Assembly (NCBI GenBank): GCA_009801015.1
Contig: VHZZ01002637.1
Location: forward strand, 68,362-118,726
DNA: 50,365 nucleotides
Reading direction: 5' to 3'
From: Silene noctiflora
Lineage: Eukaryota > Streptophyta > Magnoliopsida > Caryophyllales > Caryophyllaceae
Under the pieces are notes generated by a model. It was not told where the DNA came from, made no database searches, and was given only the letters and a program-made list of their open reading frames with translations. Below are positions 21,319 through 33,634 of this stretch, one piece after another. A program made the translations under genes and the position numbers. The stretch's first letter is position 1. Every line of letters starts with the position of its first letter.

Positions 21319-24300
21319 TCAGCTATCATTCTTCCCCGCACGCTTTAGCTCCTCCTGTTTCCACAGTAGGTAATTCCATGTTAATCCTCGAGATCAGGCC
21401 GTGCTAAGAATATCATACACGCTTCATATTGGGAATGAAAAATAAAAAGCACGTAATTAGGGAGTAATGCATAATGGTAAACCTGAATTGTTTGATTTTC
21501 AGCTGTGAGCTTCATGCATTCTTCTGCCAAGTTTCTGAGCTCATCTTTGAGGGCACTATTTTCACTATTCAGGCACTCGACCTTTCTTTGAAGTTCTTCA
21601 CATTCCGCCTACATGGACATAACAATTTCATTACTAGCCTATCAAATTAAACTAAAGCCCATATACATCCACTTATACAGCTCTCCAGGGAAACTGTAAA
21701 GATATAGACCTGCTTGCGTAGCCTTGACCGTCTGGCTGATTCTCGGTTCGATTGCTTCCTCTTTTGCTTTTTAAGTTCACGTTCATCCTGTCATCCAGAG
21801 ACATGGATAAGATGAATCCTTGGGGAACAAATTAGATTGCAAGGAGTGGGGAAAGATCAACAAGACATGGATAGAGGCAGTATGGAGCCATTGCCTTTCA
21901 AAATTTAACGTTACGCAAATACAACAAAGAATATGGAAAGTTTGCTCGTGTTAAAAAGAAAACATACGTAACAAACTTCGCCCATGACCATAGATGGAAC
22001 AACAGCAGATGAGACTCCACCATTTGGTTGCAACTTAACCGCAGCAGGAGCATTTCCATTCCATAAATCCATGCCGATATTAAGATTAGTGGCAGGCATC
22101 GGAATAGGGTTCCCTGGCACGGGACCCATAGAACCTCCATTGGATGCATTATTATGTGCATTAGCACCTGCAGAGTCACCCATAAACCGAGTTTAAGGAC
22201 TAACCCTAAGCGAGACCGGAGGTGGGCACAGTAAAATAGTGTTTGAAGTTAGTCAAACAAATTACAGAATGAATAGCGTACCATCTTCAAGCATCAGATC
22301 AAAGCGTCCTTTCCTACTCATTGAATTCTCCTGAATGGGGAGAAAAAATAACTAATATAACCAGAGCAGCAGTGGCAAACCAGAAATGCAAAATTTAGAT
22401 AGGCTCAACGGCACAACTTTTTTATTTTCAGATAAATAGTACTCATAATCCTTTACTTGTATCTCTACGTACCATTACTAGTCGTCACAATCTCCCATTT
22501 TCCCGTTCCCTCTATCCAACAATCTTATTGAATCACTTTTCAATTATAGTCGTACAAAAACTTGATGGTTTGGTTTTAGGACCAAGTCACCTGAGTCATT
22601 TTTAATCGTAAATGAACAAACTTTTCTTATCAGAAAACTGAACATGAATGCTGATGTAGAAAACAAGCACGACCGGCGTCATGGGTACGACATGCGAGGC
22701 CGATCCACAGGCCCAGACGCCATATTTCAATCAGTCATGACACACTGGGCCTCCTTGTTGAGTCTGGGCAGGGCCGGTCTGGCAATGGGACACATGGCAC
22801 AGCACAAGACACATCCGACATTGCCCACTACCACCCTTACGGCCTTACTCAAAGACCCTAATGAACTAGAAGTAGCTCGGCAACTAACCAACAACCTGAT
22901 GGATTTAAACAGCACAATTCAACTCTTATAATACTACTGTGCCAATCTACACCCTTAAGCTGGTGCTCTCCACCCTTAAATAAAGAAACAGTTACGGTTA
23001 CAAATAAAAATGAGACAAGATTTACATACTGTTTGGTTGTTCTCATCACTTGAGTCGGATGAGCCTTCGCTTCCACTTTCGGCGCTGTTTAAAAAACTAG
23101 GTTAGAAGATCAAACATTGGAAACAGCGCACTAAATCTCTTGAAGAACAGACATAGAGGGAAAAAGCACTAAATCTCTTGAAAGAACAGGCATAGTGGGA
23201 ATTTTTTTATTATTTCGGGACCCTGATGCCTTTGGCTATTTTTCACTTTCCTGGCCAGAGTTCTCCCAAAATCACTCTCTTAATCTGAGGTTTGAATAAA
23301 GTGACGTGAGGTTTAAAGAAGTTCACTTTGGTGACTTAAGACATAACATAGTCAACTTTCATCTAAATTAGCGATTTAGCGGGCATATTTCATCGTGATA
23401 ATTTCAGAATATTAGCATTAGCTTTTGCTGGAAAATAAAATAAAATAAAATACTACCGTTGGTATTTGGAAGAAATTTTGGTTATATTACACCCCAGGTA
23501 ACCAAAGTGAGAACTACCTCAAATCTAAGGTCGCCAAAGTGGAATTTATGAAAACTCGGGACACCAAAGTAGAATTTCACTCATGGCAATAAATTAGAAA
23601 TTACCCAAATAAAAACCGCATAAAAGAGACAAAAATAGTAAAAATAATTAGCCACCTCTGGGAAGCGCCATCATTTGCAGAGCCCGAAGTTGCCTTTCCG
23701 GTTTCGATAGTCTTGTCATTTCCCGCACTAGAATTTGCCCTAGACTTTTTTGCAGAACTTTGATCTTTAACATCTGAGCTTTTTCCTTCAGCTTGTGGAG
23801 CACTTGTGTTCACAATCTAGAACAAATTTGATGACTCCATGAATTATGTATATAAGGATACTTGCCTTCAGTATATGAAGTAAAAGGCCGTCTTTTGAGT
23901 CTCATGGACGAAATAAGGACGAGTAATAGTAAGTAACAGATACCGTGCCAATATTAGGATGAGCATAAACACCTCCAGGAGGATATAAACCCGGGTAATG
24001 GACAGGAGTACCATAAGGTGGCATCATAGGGTGCTGGGTGAAACGACAACAAAACACGTCTATCAAATTACAGTCCAAGTTCAAAGCCACTAAAAAGCAC
24101 AACCTCGTAGAACTGCAACAAGCTATAACCACTAACCTGCCCTGACCACATATAAGGATGAGGCGTTGGAGATGGAACAGTTGAGGCGTAAAAAGGTGGT
24201 GGGACCGCAGCATTATAATAAGCCTGCACAAGAATTATTGTAGATCAGGATGGTCAAGAGTCTTAAGATGTAAGACATCATTCAGAAATGTGACTGAAAA

Positions 24301-25465
24301 GAAGTCATAAAGGAAATCAAGGGGTCATCAACTCATCAATCATCAGTTAGACAGTTACCCCTGGTACAATGATTTTCTAGAAGATTAGAAGGAAATTAAA
24401 GGTTCCTCAATTTGGAGATATAGCTATCAGAGTGGAGACAAACAGATTAGGAGTTTCTTGATAATTGGACTGCCTAGTTTTCAGCTTTTGGGGTTAAGAG
24501 TGTGTTTGGTTTGGGCTACATATTTACAGGAGAATGATATATTTCCTCTTTTCGCTTGTTAGGTTTGTAGGAAGGACGAAATTTGAAAGGAAAACGATCT
24601 TAACCCCAGAGAAGCCTGTTATGCCTTGAAAAACATGGGACCCCGATCGCCTTCTTCATTTTCTCTCTAGAATCAAACAAAGAGTTTTATTTTGAACTCC
24701 ATTTACTATCGAAAAACATTTCTACTGAAAATATTTTCCCTTGTACCAAACATGACCTAAGTCCCCCTCCCCCTCTCACAACCAAATTAAAAAAGGTCGT
24801 CTGACAGGGTGTTCCATTAGGTTCAGAAGAGGACCCCCAAAAGCATCTGTTGGTTCCATTATTTTTCAATGAGGAACGACGCTGGTTCAAATCCTCCAAA
24901 ATTATCTGTTGGTTCCTTTATATTTTCAGTTGACTATGTTCAAATATATTGAAAGCCAAATCTTTTAACTATTCCACCTGACCCCCAAATCATTGAAATG
25001 GCCCTTAAATCATACATTACAGAATGCACCCAGTGTCGGGTTACCACACAAGCCAATTGTTACTCACAACTCAAAACCCACAATTAGTAGTAACAAAACG
25101 GAACTTTATCCCTTCCACTGACTATGAATTTCAAAATGTATTGGTGAAAAATTACTTTAAACGGATCATGTAATGGAACCAGCTGTGCTTGTAAAGACTT
25201 AAATAGTAAGAAGAGGGCGTTAAAACGGTCCAATTATTACACAAACCTGCATGGATCTCGACCAATCAGCATATGGTGGCATTGTTGTTGGAGTCTCCTA
25301 TTAAAAAAAAAACAAATGACTGCATCAATTAAAAGACAATTGAAAAGAAAGAGGAGCCGTCAGATACACAAATGGCGCGCCAAGGTGAAAGAAGACAGAA
25401 AGAACCTGAGCTGGGCTGGGTGACTTGGAAGGCTTGGGTGGCGTTTGCTCTTCTGCTGCCCCCAT
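21319..25465 (-). CDS. GBF1: G-box binding bZIP transcription factor (GBF1-like)
   Basis: Eleven coding exons on the minus strand: 25465-25406, 25297-25247, 24223-24137, 24033-23944, 23816-23656, 23084-23030, 22330-22282, 22167-21968, 21787-21710, 21608-21483, 21354-21319; 330 residues, near the size of Arabidopsis GBF1. Residues 1-100 form the proline-rich MFMR region (PPYADW, HPYMWSGQ, HPMMPPYGTPVHYPG). A Ser/Glu block (SAESGSEGSSD) follows at 150-161. The basic region has the NRESARRSR core with N265 and R273, the DNA-contact spacing, and the zipper has leucines every seven residues at 283, 290, 297, 304 and 311. The family binds the CACGTG G-box in the nucleus, with roles in light and stress responses. 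The residues just before the basic region (GEVCY) differ from the usual Trp-containing linker, so the end of exon 8 deserves checking. Confidence 0.93.
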
Positions 25466-27760
25466 TTACACCGTTACAAGGGCACAACAATCACTGGATT
25501 TGGTAAGGGCCCAGCAAATTTTGTTCGATTTCTAGTCCTAATAAAAAGGATGTAAGGATAAGCATTTATTCGATGAGGTGAAAGCACTGAACTAAGTACT
25601 AATGACAAGTAAACACAATCAAAAATATTTTGTTTGAGACTCAAATATAGGATAAAACAAGCCTAATTTACATTTACCAAATGCAAAGTAATTAAATTTC
25701 TGAACAGTAAAAATTGTAGCACAAGTTTACTTCAGAAACTACTCACAAAGGAACGGATGTTTCCATATTAAAGCAAAGCAGCTCATTAAATTGTGTCTTT
25801 TTATGCAATTTTTCATTGTGGGACATCTAGAAACATCTGTATTTAACTTTCAAGCATAAGGCCATAGGGGTACGTCCGACATAAGAGAACGTTGTCATAG
25901 ACATACGAGAATGTGTATGTCATAGACATCTAGAAACAACATCTAAACCACATTCAGTTGCAAAGCGTACAAACTGTGTCATAAACATAAGAGAATGACA
26001 GGTTACCTTCACATAGACGAACTACTACTACTACTACAAGCTATTCAACTAGGGTTGCCATATCCGGTATATGATACACAGTCAACAGAGTACCGCAAAT
26101 AAATTCTGCCTGTGCCAGAATTAGATTGCATTCCTCAACTATCAATTGAAATAAGGAGAAGAAAATAATCAAAATTAAGTTTACCCTCCTAAAAGTGGTG
26201 TAATCTACTCTTACAAAGTCGAATTATTGAATAAGAAAAAAAGCACAAATTTTAGCTTTAGGAAAGCTCGGCCCCCGGGGAATCTAAAGGAGACACGTGT
26301 TTCTGGTACCATGGATTACAATTTTGGGCACAAACCTTGCTTGACCTAACAGATGTCGCTAAAGGAGACACGTGTTTCTGGTTGTGAAAGGTATCTAAGG
26401 TCAGCTGTTGCAGTGATACATGATCAATAAGAAGCTACTCTAAAAATTCTTGTCCGGAACATCATAAAGCTAAAGCCCTACGAAGATAAACCCTATAACC
26501 CTACATGAACAAGTATTTGCAGACTCTAGTTCTATGGTTACCTCACATTGCAAAAAACGATGCTATCAAAGATTCAAAGACGACGATGCAAAATTTCTGA
26601 TTCAAAAGGTAATATGGCTGATCCTGGAAATCCAACCTTGCACTCCTGCTTCCCTCCCATTTTTATTGCCTAATTTCTATTTTGGGATTTTTTAAGGAAA
26701 AATGGTAAAATAAAAACTTTAGCTCTTGAACTAAGTGATGGAAAGAAAAGTAGGTACTTTAAGTAGAGACGATATTGGATGTTCCTCTTATTGCTTACTA
26801 TATTTAGAAAGGAAACAATTAATTTGGAATGAATTACGAGGGTGGAGGCCAGAGGGAACAATAAAATTGGGATGAATGAAGTATTAATTGCAAATGAAAG
26901 TCACCACTTTAGTTATTCATGATAACCTAGAAACAAATCATATTCATCGGAACTCAACTTTACCTTACCTAATTAAGCCATGCTATTCACAAAGGCCGGG
27001 AATTTCAAGATCGAAAACCATCATCAACCTTAAAACTAAAGTGATAAATTGTTTGGCATAAAACCCTAAAACATTCCACTTATCACCAATTTTCCAACTC
27101 CTTGATAGCCACTCCTCCAAATCCGCTTTTTCCTTAGGAAATCTACTAGTATACACTCTAATTACAAAATTCTAAGCACCAAAAAACCAAGTTTTCCAAA
27201 AATTTACAATAGTAGGTAATCCGTATACTAGTAGTCTAGTACTAAGTTAAGCTAAATACTCCGTATTCATAAGAGTCAAGATCCTAAAACTTGCTCCCAA
27301 TTGGTGCACCTTATTTCATTATTATACCCCCTCACTGAAAATTTCCGCTCACAAACGAGCAAATCCCGGCTCCGCCACTAAATCCACTACTAATGACAGA
27401 TAACCCACAAACCCCTTTGACAAATCCGTCACAAAAATCCCAATATCAGATGATCAACTCTCAACTTCACCCAAATTCCAAATATAAATCAAAATAACAT
27501 AAAACAGTAACTAAATATAAAACCCAATAACAAAATTAATTAACAACACATATCCTACCTCCGTTCAGGCCAATTCAACGCGTTTGTTCAATATATGTGA
27601 GAAGTATTTTAATCAAACGTATGAAATTCAAAACACAAAAATAGCAACAAAATACCAGAAAAAAAGAGTAAAATTGAGTACCTTAGAAGAGTGGAAACTA
27701 AGAAAGAAAAGAGGAAAAGGAGGGAGAAAGTGAGGGTTGTGTTGGTGTGTTAATGGGCGT
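25466..27760 (-). promoter_or_regulatory. GBF1-like 5' leader with a 2.2-kb leader intron
   Basis: A donor at 27681 (CTAAG|GTACTC on the minus strand) and an acceptor giving a leader exon 25493-25466 suggest a leader intron of about 2.2 kb, common in this bZIP group. The upstream exon lies between 27682 and roughly 27760. The intron holds assorted repeat debris, among it a GGCTCCGCCACT repeat end at about 27370. The leader exon boundaries are inferred from splice words only. Confidence 0.5.
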
Positions 27761-28854
27761 GAGGTGGAAGTACAAGTGGGATTTGTGATGTTTGTGTCTG
27801 CAAACCAAAACTGTGTTGTTTTGTTAGTTACTTGCTTTTGCTTAATTCTGTTTGCAGATTTTAATTAAGGAAAAGATAGGCTAAGTAATCATGTTTTATT
27901 GCTTTCTAAATTAGGTTTTATTTAAATGTGGTTGACACGTTGTGGAAAAGTAGGCTTACAGCTGTCGGGATACAAGTGGAGGAGAGAGGGCTAAATTGGG
28001 AAATAAAGTTTGGGATTAGGAAATGTGGTAAGAAGTTACTAATTGGTAAGTAGTGACATGATGACTAAGGTTGATTCATAATTAGGGATGTAGACTTAGG
28101 ACTTGGAGGGTTTGTGATGGATCCGGATCTGGATTTGGATTTGGATTTGGATTTTAAGCTATTTTACTTTTACTTAAGACGATGGAGTATTATGGTTCTG
28201 TTCTTTTTGGCTGAAAAGAGTTCAACTAAACTGAACTTAATTTAATGGAGCATAACTGAACCGGAGTAAGAATTGAATTAATTTGTGATGAAATAAATTG
28301 AATTGAGCTTAACTGAATGAAGCTGAATTGAAATGAGTTGAAAATAAATCCAAAAAAACAATGCCTTAATTTCTCTATGTATTATTTTTTGTTCGTGGTA
28401 TTCAGAAAATCCGAATCTGGATTTGGTTTTGGATCAGAGATATTCTATTTTTATCGGTTAAAAAGAGCTGAATTGTATAGAGTTAAATTGAACTGGGAGC
28501 TAAACTTAAGAATTAAATTTGTGAAAAAATAAGCTGACCTGAACTGTAGTAAGTGTAAACTATTCACTGAAATTGAGGGAGTTAAAGAAAATATGTTCTA
28601 TCACAAAATAAGCTAACTTTAAAGTTAACTTATCTTTGTCAATGATTTAAGTAACTTCATAAATAAAACATAATAATTTTTCAAATGAACTCAATAAAAA
28701 TACTCTGACTGTACATACAACATTGAAGGTCACTCTCTCAATATATAGTGCTACCAAAAGTAGAACTTCATGTGAAATAAATTGTCAAACCTTTGTCATT
28801 GACTTGCAAAATCATATGACAATCAGTCCATGCTAAGAATACTACATAAGATTT
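27761..28854. other. Spacer upstream of the bZIP gene
   Basis: Mostly AT-rich. A simple repeat of TTGGAT/GGATTT units lies at about 28118-28157, and a looser GAACTGAA/TTGAATTGA-rich tract at 28200-28560. No coding sequence that I can support. Confidence 0.45.
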
Positions 28855-28930
28855 TGCTTTTTGGAAGGCTTGAACTCGCGTCTCCTGAAAATTTCACCAC
28901 GTTTTTAACCATTAGACTCCACTCTTACGA
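28855..28930 (-). mobile_element. tRNA-like SINE remnant
   Basis: Read on the minus strand there is an A-box-like AGTCTAATGGTTAAAAAC, then a B-box-like GAGTTCAAGCC about 40 bp later. Same style as the stretches at 1905 and 36965. Not foldable as a tRNA. Confidence 0.35.
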
Positions 28931-29375
28931 GCTACTAGGAGTTATTGTTTTCTCTATTTTTCATCTACTTACTCTAAATTAAGTGAAGAATCATTTTACT
29001 TAAGAACCACTCAAATTGTTTAGCATTGTTTTCTTTACTTTGATCGCATAACAATGCATATTTGAGTCACCATTATAAATTTTGAACTCGTGTCCCTTAC
29101 CTTAATTTTGAAATTTATGAAGTTTAGCAAACGGTTGAGATTCAACAACTCTTTTCTCCTCCCTTACTAAAAAGGGGGCGCGCAGGACGTTCGCACAGTC
29201 ATGCCTTCCGTACCACCACAAGAACAAGAATGGTCGTTCTTGGGATTGAAGAAAGTTGTAAGGAAAATACCCAAAGTGTTACACTGTAGGCACACCAAAA
29301 GAGAATTCTAACACGCCCCTTATCTTAAACAAGAATATGCGATCACAATAAATAAAAGAAAAAGAGCCCACGGTA

Positions 29376-29440
29376 AATGAGAGGTCTCACACCAAAGTCG
29401 TGTGAAACCGTCTCATATAAGAATTTATGATCAATTTTTG
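29376..29440. repeat. Short foldback repeat (GAGACGGTTTC family)
   Basis: GAGGTCTCACACCAAAGTC is followed by its near inverse (GTGTGAAACCGTCTCATATAAG). The same end sequence appears at 48580 and near 43790, so this is a small dispersed MITE-like family. Confidence 0.5.
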
Positions 29441-29490
29441 CTAAGATGATATGTTATTCATGGGAACAATGCTGTAATCCTCTTTTAGTG

Positions 29491-30040
29491 GCAACAGATG
29501 AAAGAAGAGCAAGAATGGAGGAAACAAGCGCCATTACCATTTAACAGACGTAACAGTAAGCAAGTGCAGCATAATAACTACTCTGTGCATGAACATACCA
29601 AGATTCAGATATCTCATCAACCAGAATCGGATTTACCCGATTCTCTTGTCTCACCTGTGTCTTCTGAGGTAACGGAGAACTATCGAGATACAAAAGGAGT
29701 TGCATACTGTTTTCATGAATTCAAAGTAGGATTCCGATGAAGTACTAAGAAAAGTGTAAGTCCCTTGCCAATAGAAACAAGTAGAACATCTACGTTTCGA
29801 TATACCTTACTAGCAAATACCAAGGAACCAAATATTGTCTTATTTTTGTGTCAGCAATCAGCAGTAAAAATAATGTACGAAAATTACACTTAAATCTGGC
29901 TCTCTCAGACGCTGACCAAGATAACTATTACTCCCTCTCATTCTTTGAATTCATACCACTTTCCTTTTTCGCATCATTCATGGGAATGGGAGAGATCAGA
30001 GAATTCCACTTTGGAAACTCTTATTATAAATTCAAAACAT
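29491..30040 (+). pseudogene. Unrecognised gene fragment with splice-like junctions
   Basis: A frame of 81 codons (29498-29740) encodes a hydrophilic, Gln/Glu-rich segment beginning MKEEQEWRKQAPLPFNRRNS and containing PESDLPDSLVSPVSSEV. It is preceded by an acceptor-like CAACAG. After its stop comes a good donor (AGT|GTAAGT, about 29756) and about 95 bp later an acceptor (TGTGTCAG) that opens a second coding-like piece, NNVRKLHLNLALSDADQ. The amino-acid composition looks like real protein rather than chance, but the pieces do not join into an open frame with a start. Probably a degraded multi-exon gene or the tail of a longer one. I do not recognise the family. Confidence 0.35.
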
Positions 30041-30390
30041 AACTTACAGCCTGCTAAGTGTTATTGTATCGTGGCTTCGTGGTTGAACTGCAAGGCCGAA
30101 CTGTCATCCCACTTTGTCCAGAACTCTTCCTGTTCCTGCCCTTTTGAGTGAAATTCTTAATTCGCACTACACGAACTATGATTTATCCTTCCCAAAATGT
30201 AGAATACGGTTAGAATAGTGTTCTTTCTTGTGTAGCAGTTAGAAACCCTTGCTTGAAACTTGATCTTTTTTTTTTTTTTTATGGCTATTCTGGCCTTGGT
30301 TGAATGTTACATAATTCAAGATTTGGCAACTGATAGCTTCACCCAAATGAAATCCATGATGGAGAAGAAAATCTGATAACAACAATCCTG

Positions 30391-31614
30391 CTAGCTAGGT
30401 GCACTCGGGTATTTAATAATCCGGTGCAGGATCACAGTCCTTGCCTGACTGATTTCCCTACTATACTTAGCACAGTGTGCTGTAAGATTATCAATTCCTT
30501 CCATGAACACAACCAACTTGTTCCTAATCTCCTCCATCACAACTGTCAATGCGTCTGCATCTCTTAATGCAAAATCAGCATTCGTCACCAATGACTCTAT
30601 TTCAATCTCCAACTTACTGACCAAAACTCTAATATTATCCAAATCCTTCACCGTCATGTAAGTTCCGAGTTGCATCTCGAAGATCAAATCACTTTCATTC
30701 TTCAATTCTCGCTCATACTTCTTCCAAAGCGAATTAACCCATTTGCCAGCCCCTCCAATTGGGGCTGAAACAGCAGCCGCCAAGGCTGATGCCACAGGTG
30801 GGGCCGCAATTGCTGCAGCAACAATAGAACATATCACAACTGCCACAAAAGCAGCCCCAAATATGATATTAGACACCTTCCTATAAACCTTGACCGATTT
30901 CAACTTCTTGTCAAGCTTACGCTTCCGAACCTGCAATCTCCTTAGCATTTGCACTTGTTGAGTATAAACCTTTTGAAACAAAGTGAGAAACTCCTGGCCA
31001 AAGGGCTCCCCAGCCTCCTTGAAACTCCTCAACTCATTTAATGTTTTCGCAAATTTATCACAAGAATTCACAATACCATCACCATTAGCAACACCCATTT
31101 CCTCCTCGAATCGTCTTAAAGCTAACTGAATAATCAACTGGCGGTCACGAGCCCGCTTCAGGCACTGATCAAGGGAAGTAAAAAAGTCCAAAGTCTGAAC
31201 ACTATACTCAAAATAATCCTCAACTAATGACAACAACTCTTTATTCTTCCAAATATCATTCTTGCATTCCAAAATAACCCTAACAACTTCTTGATTCATA
31301 TCCATGAAAGAACCAGTAACTTGTGTAAGAGAGTCAAAAGAGAATGCACCAACTTGCTGATTAAATCCACCATTAACAGACAAAGTACTGATTAAAGAAG
31401 TGGTGTGTTGCTGCAGTTTCGAGTCGAAAATTTTGACATCTGGGTCAAGTTGACAGGCTGCTAAATAAGAATTCAAATCATTGGTTTTTATTAAATTGGA
31501 TCCACTCCCACTACTACTGCTACTACTACCACCACTACCATTGCTACTGATTGTCGTCGCCGTTGTCGTTGTTGTAGGTGAACTATTTGATCTTTTGCTC
31601 AATTTAGATCCCAT
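30391..31614 (-). CDS. UPF0496 (DUF677) family membrane protein, At2g18630-like
   Basis: Single-exon frame of 407 residues. The N-terminus MGSKLSKRS fits an N-myristoylation motif (Gly2, Ser6-type), followed by a Ser/Thr/Gly-rich low-complexity stretch (8-40). The conserved domain runs from about 45 to 400, with blocks FSFDSLTQVTGSFMDMNQEVVRVIL, QVQMLRRLQVRKRKLDKKLK and, at the end, SQARTVILHRIIKYP. A long hydrophobic segment (about 249-285, IIFGAAFVAVVICSIVAAAIAAPP) may be a hairpin or one to two membrane passes. The helical remainder probably forms coiled coils. The biochemical role of this family is not established; membrane association is inferred. A truncated copy sits at 39189-39430. 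Confidence 0.9.
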   Translation of the reverse strand: MGSKLSKRSNSSPTTTTTATTISSNGSGGSSSSSSGSGSNLIKTNDLNSYLAACQLDPDVKIFDSKLQQHTTSLISTLSVNGGFNQQVGAFSFDSLTQVTGSFMDMNQEVVRVILECKNDIWKNKELLSLVEDYFEYSVQTLDFFTSLDQCLKRARDRQLIIQLALRRFEEEMGVANGDGIVNSCDKFAKTLNELRSFKEAGEPFGQEFLTLFQKVYTQQVQMLRRLQVRKRKLDKKLKSVKVYRKVSNIIFGAAFVAVVICSIVAAAIAAPPVASALAAAVSAPIGGAGKWVNSLWKKYERELKNESDLIFEMQLGTYMTVKDLDNIRVLVSKLEIEIESLVTNADFALRDADALTVVMEEIRNKLVVFMEGIDNLTAHCAKYSREISQARTVILHRIIKYPSAPS

Positions 31615-31690
31615 GATTCATAAAACCCTCAAAAACCCAGATTTCAGCTTTAATTATCCTTCTTTCCTGAGAGGAAAGCTTGAAACTATG

Positions 31691-31930
31691 GTGAAAATTG
31701 ACTGAATTGTGATTCAACACTTCTATTTTTGGCAATAAAGGTTGAAACTTTGGTGAAATGGTGAAGTGGGTAATTGACAGAATTGTGATTCAATTCACTA
31801 TTTGACAGTAAAGATTGAAACTTTGGTGAAAATGGTGAAGTGGGTAATTGACAGAATTGTGATTTAATGCAATTTGACAGCAAAGAATGAAACTTTGATG
31901 AAAAATAGGAAATGGGTAATTAACAAAATG
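31691..31930. repeat. Tandem repeat of about 73 bp in the UPF0496 leader
   Basis: Units begin GTGAAAATTG at 31691, then near-copies at 31753, 31826 and 31898. The two central units share GGTGAAGTGGGTAATTGACA and TGAAACTTTG and are about 72-73 bp long; the outer ones are shorter and diverged. The array starts only 77 bp before the ATG of the minus-strand UPF0496 gene, so it probably lies in its 5' leader. Confidence 0.8.
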
Positions 31931-32656
31931 ATTAAAAACTCAAGAAAATTAAACAAATTTTACCTTTGGTTTTGTGATTCAATCTTGATAGAGATTAGAG
32001 AGTAAAGATTGAGACTTTTGAGAGGAAAGTTAAGGAATTGAAGTGGGAAATGAAGAGTAGTTGTGATGAATGAAACCCAGTTCCAAAATTAGGAACTGAG
32101 GAAGAAATTCATCACAAAATGTGAGTCAAATTGAAAGTGATTGGGATTTTTCTTCAAAGGTTTTGGGTGAGAATAAGGTGCTGGACTTGGTCAAAATTTT
32201 GTGGTGTGAGTTTTAGTAGAATAGTAGTTGTGTTTAGATTGGGAGATATTCATCCAGCGACTAATAAATTAAAGACACAAATATAATGATGTTTTGGGTA
32301 GTTCATTAAAATTGTCGATAATTTGAAGTGATGTGCCGACAATTTTTAGTAATTAGATTTTAAATTTGCAAGAATGCAGATCTAATTGGGTCGATTTGAG
32401 TCATTTTAGAATGTGTGGTGATTATATCATTTCTCGATAATGGTGAGTAAGTGAGTATGCGCCAATAAACATTTAGGTTGAATCAAATAAAGTCTGGTGA
32501 GTGAACCACATATTATAGTTTTACAAGTTACAAATCGGAATATTCTAATCAGGTCACTCGGGCTGGTCAATTCCGCCAAAGTTTAGCCATCTTATAGTTA
32601 AATACTTAAAACCAACTAGAAATAAGCAAGTGGACTCCACGGCTAGATTAAAGAAT

Positions 32657-32843
32657 CAAAGCGTCTCCCTTGTGACGGGTCGGTATTTGTGACGGATAAT
32701 GCCACTCACAAAACGAATAAAGCAAAAGGTGGGGGCACCGCTCCACTTGCTTTCCTCTCTCCTCTCATGGGTCTTTTGTCTCACAATTTGGTACCCGTCT
32801 TCTCAAAGTGACGGATACCTTCCGTCACAAATGAGAATTGCGC
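32657..32843. mobile_element. Mutator-type MITE, family 'AATTCTCAT/TTGTGACGG', copy 2
   Basis: Begins CAAAGCGTCTCCCTTGTGACGG; the right end, reversed, reads GCGCAATTCTCATTTGTGACGG. A perfect 9-bp direct repeat TTAAAGAAT flanks it (32648-32656 and 32844-32852). The two ends share TTGTGACGG but differ outside it. Confidence 0.85.
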
Positions 32844-33310
32844 TTAAAGAATAGAGATGCTTAAAAAAATGGATAAACGTGGTTACTTTGTCAATGCAAC
32901 AAAATTAAAATATTGAGATCATGCATTGAGTGGCTGAGTGCAAGTTATTCTAAGGTAGTTGGGGGTTTAGAGAGTTTTTTTAGGAGTTTAGCGAATGTTT
33001 TTTCCTAAATGTAAGATCTTAGAAATTTCCTCTCATATGACATTCAACTCTACCAGGCCACTTTGCCTTTTACACATTTGCCAAGACGTGTTTTACGCGA
33101 TAAATATCGTTAGCTACGTATTAGCAAAAATTATAAAAGTTAGATATTTATAATATACTCGTAAAAACGAATCAAACAAGATCNCACATGAATATAATGT
33201 CATTTACGTATTGAGAGAAAATTGAAGTTGAACACACGTTTGTGAATAGTGTGCAAAAAGCAAATGGGCCTTGTGGTCTTGAATGGAGGGAGTAAGTCAA
33301 TAACTTGGAA

Positions 33311-33443
33311 CAAAGCGTTTTGCTTGTGACGGTCTCTTTAAAGAGACCTCTCACAACCCCTCTCCACTTGTCATCTCACTTGTCCCTTTGTCTCACGTCT
33401 CTTTAAAGTGACGGATTTTGTCCGTCACAAATGAGAATTGGTG
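33311..33443. mobile_element. Mutator-type MITE, family 'AATTCTCAT/TTGTGACGG', copy 3
   Basis: Begins CAAAGCGTTTTGCTTGTGACGG; the right end, reversed, reads CACCAATTCTCATTTGTGACGG. A perfect 9-bp direct repeat AACTTGGAA flanks it (33302-33310 and 33444-33452). Internal GTCTCTTTAAAGAGAC is a perfect palindrome. Confidence 0.87.
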
Positions 33444-33634
33444 AACTTGGAAAAACTCGCACAATGTAATCGTACAAAACACAAATCTACGATCACTTCA
33501 TGCATTATTAACTACATCAGGAATTCTTGTGTGCGAACGAAGTTGCAGCAATTTTAAGTTTGACTGGATTTTAAAATAGACCAGGTTAGATGTAGGTTTC
33601 AGACTTTCAGTATTACAAGCCTTGACTAATAAAT

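Noticed and set aside
22644..22931. 95-codon frame in an intron of the GBF gene
   Set aside because: GC-rich intronic sequence with repeated GGCC words, no motif, and both flanking exons splice cleanly around it; probably repeat debris.
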